From NCBI GenBank assembly GCA_020726505.1, contig JAHLEZ010000005.1:2976001-3040000 (forward strand): a stretch of 64,000 nucleotides of DNA, read 5' to 3'. Shown here piece after piece: positions 55,641 through 64,000 of the stretch. The stretch is from Leptodontidium sp. MPI-SDFR-AT-0119. Its lineage: Eukaryota; Ascomycota; Leotiomycetes; Helotiales; Leptodontidiaceae. Made by a program: the position numbers and the translations under genes. The number at the start of each line of letters is the position of its first letter. The first letter of the stretch is position 1. Under the pieces are notes generated by a model. The model searched no databases. It saw only the letters and a program-made list of their open reading frames with translations, and had not been told where the DNA came from.

Positions 55641-56903
55641 GGTACGAAAGGGGGTTTCAGGTGGGTCTCGTCCACCCCCCTGTTTTCTGCCATATTCTAC
55701 GCTGTATTTGGAAATCTATTTACATTACCACCCAGAAGGTCCTCCCTTCCTTAGTCTGACCTTTTCTAGCCTTTGTGGTATAGTATCCACGAATCTATTA
55801 ATCAAATCAATAGTAATCTCCTTTTCCCAGATATCGAGCATAGCTGCTTTCAAATCTTCAAGTTTCCACCCTCCGTGAGGATTCCGGTTTCGTAGCTTTT
55901 GCTTAAGAACTCTCCAAATATTCTCAATTGGATTGAGATCTAGTGAGCAAGGAGGCCAATCGATTGAGTAAATATGGCACTCTAATCGTATAGCATTGCA
56001 AAATCCATGATTCCCCTTCGTATCAGTCTTTCCGTGAACCTTACTATTATCCTCCACGCAAAAGAAGTCTCCTGGTTGTTCAAATATCTCCTTCAACGGT
56101 CCTTTGAGGATCTGGTTTGCGTACTTTTGTTGTGTAAATCCCTTTCCCTCTCCTTCGTACGAAACAAAGTATAATGGTGACTTGTAATTATACCCGATTG
56201 CAGCCCAAGCCATCACTGACTTATGTCCTGAGTGGAAGGTAAATTGAATACAATCAAGCCTCTTTCTTTCCCCTCGTCGACGAAGGACCTTCCGTCTCCG
56301 TAGTAAGTCTGTACGAGTAATCGTCTCATCTGTGAATCTCCCTCGTCGCCAATACTCTTTCTTCCGGTCCCAATTCGCAATAGAAAAGCTCCACCGCTTA
56401 AGCCTATTCTCTTTTGATAGAAATGGCTTACAATCAGGACGATAGTAATGATAACCGTGACGCTGGAAAGCTGCAAGTAAAGTATTATCGCAACAATCTA
56501 ATTTGAATTTCTCGCGGATTTGTCGAAGGGAAAGAACTCGCCGCTCATAATAGCCTGTAAACCAGCTAATTATCTCTTGAATCTTTTCGTCTAATATCTT
56601 TGAAGGAGCGCCGGGAGGTTTTGCTTGTCGATCAGGTTTATTCAGGAAATATTGTGCTGAAGAGCGTGGAATACCGAGCTTGCGTGCTGCAGCGCGTTGG
56701 GAATAGCCCTCACTAAGAAGAGTTTTAAAGCGCACACGAGTTAGGGTTTCATATGTCCAAGGCATTTTGACGATGTTTACTCTATACAAATCTGTAAGGG
56801 ACAGTCATTAAATCAATGTAGGAGGCATAGGTTCTACGAGCTTCGATGAGTCTCACCGCCCGGCAGGGGTGGACGAGCCCCACCTGAAACCCCCTTTCGT
56901 ACC
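55641..56903 (-). mobile_element. intact Tc1/mariner-type DNA transposon
   Basis: The ends carry near-perfect inverted repeats of about 38 bp, with one mismatch. The outer sequence is GGTACGAAAGGGGG on both sides, with the TA target dinucleotides at 55643-55644 and 56900-56901. The element is about 1.26 kb and contains one complete transposase gene on the minus strand. A related solitary end lies at 24414-24456. Confidence 0.88.
55725..56765 (-). CDS. Tc1/mariner-family transposase
   Basis: An uninterrupted frame encodes 346 aa. The N-terminal helix-turn-helix region (residues 1-60: SEGYSQRAAARKLGIPRSSAQYFL) binds the inverted repeats. The catalytic DDE residues are recognisable as FTDE, FCVEDNSKVHG and DLNPIENIW, the last being the hallmark of the Tc1/mariner superfamily. 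About 41 residues separate the second Asp from the Glu. The enzyme would cut and paste the element into TA sites. The ATG at 56765 (MPWTYETLTR) is chosen. There are no stops, frameshifts or introns, and the terminal repeats are nearly identical, so the copy is probably recent and possibly active. Confidence 0.92.
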   Translation of the reverse strand: MPWTYETLTRVRFKTLLSEGYSQRAAARKLGIPRSSAQYFLNKPDRQAKPPGAPSKILDEKIQEIISWFTGYYERRVLSLRQIREKFKLDCCDNTLLAAFQRHGYHYYRPDCKPFLSKENRLKRWSFSIANWDRKKEYWRRGRFTDETITRTDLLRRRKVLRRRGERKRLDCIQFTFHSGHKSVMAWAAIGYNYKSPLYFVSYEGEGKGFTQQKYANQILKGPLKEIFEQPGDFFCVEDNSKVHGKTDTKGNHGFCNAIRLECHIYSIDWPPCSLDLNPIENIWRVLKQKLRNRNPHGGWKLEDLKAAMLDIWEKEITIDLINRFVDTIPQRLEKVRLRKGGPSGW

Positions 56904-57768
56904 CAGTTGCAGCATTACGCTAGCGAGCCGAAGTCCAAATCCCCACCTCCAAGAACATTAATTCGAAAGAGTCTCAAAGTCTACAAAATCTTCGTTTAAG
57001 GAAGTAAAGTCGTTTTATGAACTGAGGGTATTGAAACAGAAGAAGATAGCGAGACTGCAACTGCCTGGTTTCGCGCACCTGCCATCTCATCGGCAGTGTT
57101 AGCCGAGTCCCTCGTGCATGACTTCAAAGGTGCTCGAGGATTTCCAGTCCTTCGGAACTTGGGACTTAAAAAGCCAGATACAATGCACTTTTCCAGTACT
57201 AGCATTTCGTTTCGAAATCCCAAAAGCCTGCCCTCTATTTAGTAGCAACGAGTAAGCTGAAGCGATCTGCTTATAGTCTTCAAAAGCAGCAGCTATCACT
57301 GGGACCTGAGACAAACTCCCCTCGGGAAAGTTGACAAACGGCAAATTCAAATCCTTAGTTTCAGAGTCAGTATGTAAGGCTTAGTTAGGCAGTTCTCATG
57401 GCTATAATAGTGACTTCAGCATGAAGTTGAGGAACTTCATCTCACATCGGTTTATCTTGCTCGTCCGCTGACTTTTACAAGTGTAAAAATCCTCTTCGTT
57501 TTCATCTGGAAGCTCTGTACGATAGAAGCAGCGAGTGAGAGCGATATAACATAAATAGATATTGCAAACCGGATTCCACCAGCAGACTAACTTTTAAGTC
57601 ATTGACTTGCAAACGAACATGCCTCAATCCACCCAGTAAAAACTTACCTTCCCCCTCCCTACTCCACTTCACTCAACCCAGTCAATTCACACCCACCCTC
57701 ACAGCCGTCAAAAAACTTCCCTCCCGCAAACACCCAAATAAGCAAATCCACCACATAACCCGTGACAG
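56904..57768. other. intergenic
   Basis: Between the transposon and the tRNA-His candidate. Minus-strand frames at 56996-57350 are short, with no domain. Confidence 0.4.
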
Positions 57769-57948
57769 GGTGGTGTGGTGGTACGTTTCTTCTCCCACCC
57801 TCCCCCTCCAACTCACGAAATCAAACAACTAACACCATCCTTCCAGTAATGGTAGCACGTGACGTTGTGGTTTTCCTCCTCTCCTTTCGAGGAGTGGGAA
57901 TTCTCATGCTGACCCGTTTCAATCTGGGTTCGATTCCCAGCACCGCCA
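57769..57948 (+). tRNA. tRNA-His(GTG) candidate with D-arm and anticodon-loop introns
   Basis: Exons 57769-57780, 57847-57870 and 57914-57948 give a 71-nt cloverleaf. The acceptor GGTGGTG pairs with CACCGCC (57941-57947; one G-U), with discriminator A57948 and G57768 at position -1, as His requires. T8 G9 follow. The D arm is GTG plus T57847, loop AATGGTA, stem GCAC. The anticodon stem TGACG pairs with CGTTT (57915-57919; one G-U, one T-T mismatch), and the loop holds TTGTGG with anticodon GTG at 57867-57869. The T arm (57924-57940) is perfect with loop TTCGATT. Intron 57781-57846 (66 nt) interrupts the D stem and has GTACGT, CTAAC (57829-57833) and TTCCAG. Intron 57871-57913 (43 nt) is at 37/38 and begins with TTTT, a possible weak Pol III stop. 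Confidence 0.55.
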
Positions 57949-60900
57949 AGTTTATACAGAGGACTTGGATTGAAGAAGTTTAGATGGTTTGATTCCATCG
58001 TGGCTTGTCATTTCCCTTTTTTTCTCTCCTCTTTTTTTTGGCTTCACTCTTTTCAAAAAAAAAAATTCAAACAACATATATGTACATAAGTATAATTGGA
58101 CTAATTAAAAGACTGCTCGCTTGCTTGCTGCTAGACCTACCTTTACGACCAACGTTTCTTTCTTTCTTCTTGGTTTTATGTTTAGCTCAATAACTAACTT
58201 CGTAAATCTCCCTCATTCCTTCCTCTTTGCTCTCATTCTTCCTCAACAGAAAACATACCCTAGTATCCCGGATCAAGTTCCAAAGTAGATCGATAACACA
58301 CACCCTTTAAAACCCTACACCAGTAAGTACAACTACAAGTACAAGTATTCCATCCCGAGTCCTAATTCTCACTATCTGGGATCACTGATATTCATACAGC
58401 GAGTGAGTGAGTGCCAAGTGGCTGTGGGAGGGAGGGAATTATTCTACTTTGCAATGAGGGGTATCGATGTAATAGAATTTTGATGAAGGAATACCTTTTG
58501 TTAACTTCTAAGGTAGGTTGCTTTGGAGATAAGATGTAGATGTGGAGCTGGACAGTCACTTGGTGGGATGATGGGTTGGAGATATGGAATATGGAAGGTA
58601 TGGAGTAAGCTTCTCGGTATTCAGAGCTGTCGAAGGAGCCTTTAGCATCTGTAGAGACGAGGGTATGTCAACACGGGGAGAGGAGAGTGAGTCAAATCTG
58701 TGAAGATCTCATGAGAAAATCTGTTTTCATTTTGAAATTATTTCCCAAAACCACCACACTTCCCACAACACCACCTGCTCCAGCCCAACCCATATGCAAA
58801 CTCTAATCCTAGCTCCAACTACCCTGGCACGTAGCACAAGTTATCACAATCCCTAAATAGTCTTCGCGAACAAAGTTAGCCTCATGTCTAGCATAGAACC
58901 TAACACAGAATATATACGCATGAAGAGAAGCCTCAGTTGAAAGATGAAAAGTCTGAAGTTTTTTCAGCATCCGGTACGTAAAGCACCGTCAGCATTAGCA
59001 TGGATTTGTTACATCATAGGCCTCGAACACACCAATCTCCCATTCCCACCCCCAAGTAGAGAAGAAATATTGTGTACATACCATTGGTTAGTCTGCAAGC
59101 AGGCAGGTATGTGTAGCAAAGCTGTCGGGTTCTGCGTATCCAAGACTTCGTTAGCAGGAGAACGGACAGGTGGTTGGTTTGTGGTTTGAGGTGACGATGG
59201 AGTCCACAACATCAATATCAGGTAATCGAACCAGTTTGCTCGTCATTGATAGTCGGCATTTGATAGTATATGTTTTAGTCATCATGTTGATGTCGTGGAC
59301 CCGTCTTCCCTCTTTTCGTTGTATGTATGTGTACTCACAATAGAGTTCAATCCAATCGGCTGGTATCTTTCTTGAAGAGAAGCAATGTTAGCTTTTATTC
59401 TCTTCTGTGGAATTGAGGTGAAGTGTGGAAGGTGTTGGAGATAGATCAGATAGTCCGTTTGGTTAAGACAGGTTAATCACCACGGAGCCTGGTTGAGAGG
59501 CTCTTTAAGATAGGGGCGACACGAAAGTTCATCATTGAAATCGGGGGTTGGAGAGAAAGGGCGGTGGGGTTGAAGGAATAGAGCTTACCATGAATATTTT
59601 CCGTCTGCCAAACAATTGCCGACCATCAGCGCCACGCAGCAGAGCTGGCAGATAAAAGAAAGATCTAGAGCATGCAAGCAACTAGCGGGAAAATGTTCAT
59701 GCATCGCGACTTGCGCGTGTGAAGGTGGTGTTGCTCGATGTCGAGCGGATGAAGAGGAAGAAAGCTCTCCAGGAAAAAAAGTGAAGAGGTCAAGGTCAAG
59801 AAACTTTTGGCGCTAGGGAAATCGCTAGCTGTTTTTGGTCTAGAGCGCCTCGTGCTTTAGCCCCACTATCGCAGCCTCATCCAGCGATCAGTCCAGCCTC
59901 ATCGGGTTTCCAAGAATCGGGTAACTGTTCGGGTCAAATCAATCTCGGAAAACAACCTCCAAAGGAGAAGATAGGAAAGCTAAATGGCTTGTACATTATA
60001 TCAGCTTTTAATTTGAAATCGTGAAAGTTTCGAAACTATAGCACAGCGCAAGCAAGGTCTAAATGTAGGGTATGACCGCTCCTATCATTTAACGAAGAAG
60101 AAAAAAAAAACATATCCAATTCTCCTCTCATTCAATCATCCTGATCACATTTCCTTTCTAATATTTGGCACTAACAATGCTACAGAATCTACAAATTACT
60201 TCTTCACTTGCTCCAATAAAATGGCAATAATCAAGGAACACGCCGCAGGCAAGTGATATGATACAAATCTTACAGACTGGCTGCTGTTGACATAAAGACA
60301 CTATGGTATAAAAGACTCTACAAAATCGATAAAAATCCTTCACAACAATGGGCTTTATTGTCATCTCCTATCCTATCCTATCCCTTCTTTTCCTATCCTA
60401 AACCATCTACCCTTCTCCTTTCCTCAACATCTCAACCCCTCCCTCTCCTTTCCTCAACATTTCCCATCTTCCGCGCGCCTCGTCCCTCTTCCACCAAGAA
60501 GCGCTGCTCCCATCAAATCATCACTCCCTCACCCCTCACCCTCCACTCTAAAAAAGACCGAAATATATCCATCCATCAATCCATCCACTCATTCAACAAG
60601 CTTCAAACAAGCAACCTTGGGGGGAGGAGGGGGGGGACCAAGCCCCTGGCATAGCACAGCATGAAAGCCCCTCCCTCCCAAAAAGAGAAGAAGGAAAAAA
60701 AGTGAAAAGTGAAAGTAAATAGCTAACTACCAATCTCTCTTCCTTGCCTACCACTAATCAACCAACCAACTAACCAACCAACCAACCAGTCAAACCCAGC
60801 AAGACATGGTATTTAGTTTGGTTGTTAGACCAGAGCAGACAAGGAGGGGGTTGAGATCCTTCCTTACCTCACCTTACCTTACCATACTTAACTTGAGCCC

Positions 60901-62244
60901 TCGAAGAGCGGACATATCACACCCGCCTACCCTCCCCCGGATACACATAGACATAAATATAAAAGCGTGAAGAAAACCTACGTAAAGGACCAAAGAAAGA
61001 CTTAGGGGGAAAAGAAAAAAAGGGGGAGGGTTCGATCCACCACGCGAGAGAGAAGAGAAGAAGAGAAAGAAATCATGAGATTTCAAAAAATGCTGCTTTC
61101 TCGCTTCGCTCGCATTGCATTGCGCTATGGTTGTCCGTCTCTCTTTCACGTCAAAAGACTGGGGGAAAAAAACAACGATTAAAAAAAATTGGTATATTTA
61201 TGCCAAGCCAATCAATGTATATTTCCATTTGCCCCATTTGCCCATTTGCCCCGAATCCCAATTTCCTAATTTCCCATTTCCATGTCAATGCTCCTTTGCT
61301 TTGCTTTACTTTATCTGCCTAACTACCTCAAGAGAAAGAAAGAAAAAAAAATTGACTGACTGGCTGCTGGAAACAAATGCCAGTCCAGTCCAGTCCAGTC
61401 CAGTCCAGTCCAGTCAATCGGGTCTTTCCATCGTACATGCCATGCTAACCATCCCTCAATCCATCCGTCTCAACGGGTCGTCGGGGGGGTTTTGCAACAA
61501 CAGAAGAAGAAAAAAGACAAAGGAAAATGAATAGGACAAGCAAGAACATCATCAGATGATGCCTTATGTCCGAGAAGAAGAGGAGACGAAAAATAAGAGA
61601 AAAGTCCGAAACAAAAATGACAGTTGATGGAAGAACGCCAGTTTGGAAATGACTGCAGTCCGTATCCGATAGCACACAAAGCGCCATATCGATGATGAAA
61701 GCCCATGCATATAGCCCGGGGGGAAAATGCAAGACGATCAAACCCAGCTAGCCAGCCAGACAAGCACCCGCTCCAATGCAGGCCAAATGTAACAAAACAC
61801 CAGTTTAACATGCCCATCCACCCTTTGCCTTGCCTTGCCTTTGCCTTGCCTTTCCATTGCTTTGCCGCCGTGCTTTCCTTTCCCAGATTCGATCCAATCC
61901 GATGTCCGTCCAGCTGTATTTCATTTCAACTCCACTGATTTACCTCCAACCAACCAAACGCGTAGGGGGGAATCTCATGATCACGGAAAAAAACACCACG
62001 CTACAAGTATGTGAAATGCTGCGAAATGCCAATCCCCACCGATGCCGCAATGCTAAAACCGAAGCACAAACCCAACCCAACCCAACTCCTGTCCATGTAC
62101 CCTAGTGAGAGAAGAAATTCAAAGAAGAAGAAAAAAGTAGATGCCCTTCACAATGCTTGGAAAATCGAATGGGCGCGGTAGAATGTAAAGCCACTCAGAA
62201 ACGATGATCCTGATGAAAAACGCCGATCCGGTGACTGAGAGAAT
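57949..62244. other. 4.3 kb without a supported gene
   Basis: Lies between the tRNA-His candidate and the stop of the RRM gene. Contains a T8-containing pyrimidine run (58014-58038), TTCCT/CTATCC words (60360-60470) and the CAGTC repeat at 61381. Part may be a long 3' UTR of the RRM gene. Small frames (59616-59816, 61115-61534) have no domain. Confidence 0.4.
61381..61415. repeat. (CAGTC)7 pentanucleotide repeat
   Basis: Seven perfect tandem CAGTC units. Confidence 0.9.
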
Positions 62245-64000
62245 CTATCTTCCCATCATGTATGCTGGAGGAAAACCATTGTTTGCGCCATTCAACATTG
62301 CTGCTGGACTTCCTGCGGTCATAGTTCCATTGTAAACCGGTCCGGTCCATCCGTTGCTGTTTCCTGGAAATGAATTTGCTGTGTATTGCGTTGCTGCTCC
62401 ATTCATAGGGCTCATAGCACCGGCATACCCCATTCTATTCGGAGCAAGTCCTGGAGGAGCAGCAAGACCTGGTGGAGGACCGCTAGCTGTACTGAATGCT
62501 CCTCCTGGTCCACCTATCATTGCTCCATTCATACCCTGCATTGGTACATTCGAAGGTCCAGGTGAAGTCATTCCTTGTCCAGATCGAACGCCGAGAGGGT
62601 TCTTTGAAAAGCTCAATCTGATGCCTCCCTTGATGCTGTTGTGAAGAGGATGACCGTACAACTCATGAAGAGCCTTGGTTGCGAAAGAAACGTCCTCAAA
62701 TTCAACAAAACACATCGGACCGTTCTGCTTGGTTCTGAAACAAAGACGCTTGTAGCCACGTTGCTTCGAGAACATAGCCTTCAGTTCATCCTCGGAGGTG
62801 TCGATCGGAAGATTCCCAACATAAAGGGTATTACATGGCGGGTTTTGATCGGCGGGGTTGACTGGAGGAAAATTGTGTCGTTGATAGTGCTGACTTCCGA
62901 GTTGATAATTGACGGGGGGTCCACCGTTCGTCAGTGTTGGAGACATTGGATTGGTGTGAGATGCCATGGTATGTGGAGTCGGAGTAGCGAACGTAGAGGA
63001 AATGGATGCCGGACCCGCAGCATTTGTGTTGAGGGACAATCCAGCCATACGAGAGATAGGGAGTTGGGGGAGGGTCTGTCGTCGTCCTTGAGCAGGTCCA
63101 TTCTCGGCGTATGCAACTGGATCCTTCAGAAGCTCACCGGTCTCATCATCGTCAACGGAATCGTTATTGATCAGTGATTTCCCCGTGATTCTGGTTCGCT
63201 CGTTCAGATGATTTCCAATCGGGGACTGAGGCGAAAAAAGGCTCTGGTAGTGGGTACTGTTCTCGGGATTGGGAAGTTCATTGCTTGAATATGCGCCATT
63301 ATTTGTTGGCGATACTCTCTGTGCGTTTTGGAAAGAGCCGTTGAATCTGGAGGATTGACGAGGGGGTGGGCCAGCAGACGATGCTGTTGACGAAGTGGAA
63401 CTGGAGGGACCAGGATTCGAGGTGTTGTCCACGGTGTATCGTCGGGATGCGGTAGGGCTACCATAGTAGATCTCGACGATCATCTGTGCATCGTTCGCGA
63501 CATTCGGCTTCCCATCTAGCATATTCTTCGCCTCGAGGGCACCTGCATGGGATTTGAAGCGCAATATCGCGGATCGAAATCCAGGGTCTTCGGACCTTTC
63601 GGACGACAACACCTCAGCTTCCGTAAATTCCTTAGACCAAACAACCATCAATCTTAAAGTATCCTCGGTTGTGTTCAATGGTAGTCGTCTAATCTGAACG
63701 GAGCAAGGTCCTGCTGTGAAGGCACCGGATGACGTTTGCGCACCGTTGGCTCCACCCTCTCCAGTGAAAGGGTTCATAGTAGTCATTGACAGCGACTGAT
63801 ACGGCGGTTGCGAACCATTGGAGGGACGAAAGGCCGGGCCAGGTTGGGAAAAGGTAGAAGGGTTCATGGCATGCTGCGGTGTAAAAGACGTTGCGCGATC
63901 TGACAGCGAGTAGTATTGAGCGTGAGGATGTGAGAATGCGGTGCTTGCGCCAGGAAGTTGTTGGACCGCGTTCATGCCTCTGTTGTACAAAAGTGAGAAT
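62245..64000 (-). CDS. Scw1/Whi3-type RNA-binding protein, 5' end outside the window
   Basis: An open frame of at least 577 codons ends at TAG 62245. RRM1 (about [19 protein letters not shown]) and RRM2 ([22 protein letters not shown], then [23 protein letters not shown]) are separated by a long linker rich in Ser, Pro, Gln and Asn. RRM2 and the following [15 protein letters not shown] are typical of fungal Scw1/Whi3, cytoplasmic mRNA-binding regulators of cell size, cell cycle entry and wall integrity. The Gly/Pro/Asn-rich C-terminus is disordered. The first in-frame ATG is 63975, but an AG (63980-63981) just before it and the open frame beyond suggest an upstream exon outside the window. 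Confidence 0.88.
   Translation of the reverse strand, partial: FSLLYNRGMNAVQQLPGASTAFSHPHAQYYSLSDRATSFTPQHAMNPSTFSQPGPAFRPSNGSQPPYQSLSMTTMNPFTGEGGANGAQTSSGAFTAGPCSVQIRRLPLNTTEDTLRLMVVWSKEFTEAEVLSSERSEDPGFRSAILRFKSHAGALEAKNMLDGKPNVANDAQMIVEIYYGSPTASRRYTVDNTSNPGPSSSTSSTASSAGPPPRQSSRFNGSFQNAQRVSPTNNGAYSSNELPNPENSTHYQSLFSPQSPIGNHLNERTRITGKSLINNDSVDDDETGELLKDPVAYAENGPAQGRRQTLPQLPISRMAGLSLNTNAAGPASISSTFATPTPHTMASHTNPMSPTLTNGGPPVNYQLGSQHYQRHNFPPVNPADQNPPCNTLYVGNLPIDTSEDELKAMFSKQRGYKRLCFRTKQNGPMCFVEFEDVSFATKALHELYGHPLHNSIKGGIRLSFSKNPLGVRSGQGMTSPGPSNVPMQGMNGAMIGGPGGAFSTASGPPPGLAAPPGLAPNRMGYAGAMSPMNGAATQYTANSFPGNSNGWTGPVYNGTMTAGSPAAMLNGANNGFPPAYMMGR

Noticed and set aside
61021..61040. GGTTCGATCC box resembling a tRNA B box
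   Set aside because: The flanks do not form a T stem and no other cloverleaf arm is present.
1..64000. CRISPR array, prokaryotic operons, bacterial insertion sequences or viral genes
   Set aside because: The window is eukaryotic with spliceosomal introns throughout; the short tandem repeats have no spacer structure, and no viral gene was recognised.

Overview
The window looks like nuclear DNA of a filamentous ascomycete (Pezizomycotina; Leotiomycetes would fit, but that is a guess). Evidence: short GT-AG introns of mostly 50-100 nt with RCTRAC/CTAAC branch points, HET-domain, 2EXR and DUF3723-type families, a fungal GMN transporter, a Tc1/mariner element, and nonsense changes of the C-to-T kind expected from repeat-induced point mutation (RIP). 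Exon models were built by hand and most close exactly in frame.

Layout. 0-2.6 kb: the 3' end of an unknown gene, a broken secreted-protein gene and a tRNA-Ser(GCT) candidate. 3.5-16.6 kb: a metabolic stretch with an SDR, an alpha/beta hydrolase, an MFS transporter, a microsomal P450 and a phenol-hydroxylase-type FAD monooxygenase; no backbone synthase is visible. 17.7-28.1 kb: an accessory block with a dead A1-protease-like gene fused to a dead DUF3723 gene, an intact GMN (CorA-like) transporter, a HET gene beside a decayed transposon end, and a repeat-bearing surface protein with no visible start codon. 28.8-29.9 kb: a secreted SGNH esterase. 29.9-36.4 kb: 6.5 kb with no recognisable gene, rich in short G/A repeats. 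36.4-46.3 kb: a CAP/PR-1 secreted protein, a DUF255 thioredoxin-fold protein, an unrecognised 457-aa membrane protein and a histidine phosphatase. 46.9-51.7 kb: homopolymer tracts, a dead HET fragment and a doubtful tail-anchored protein. 51.7-53.9 kb: an SDR and a 2EXR protein. 54-58 kb: an AT-rich island with tRNA-Gly(TCC), an intact Tc1/mariner element and a tRNA-His(GTG) candidate. 62.2-64 kb: a Scw1/Whi3-type two-RRM protein running off the right edge.

Most striking observation: two tRNA candidates, Ser(GCT) at 2370-2580 and His(GTG) at 57769-57948, fold into cloverleaves only if, besides an anticodon-loop intron, extra 52-66 nt segments are removed. These segments carry spliceosomal-type signals (GTAAG/GTACGT donors, CTAAC branch points, AG acceptors). 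They lie between nt 7 and 8 and inside the anticodon stem (Ser), and inside the D stem (His). I know of no standard fungal precedent. It needs RNA evidence, and for Ser a protein-coding reading of the same splice sites competes.
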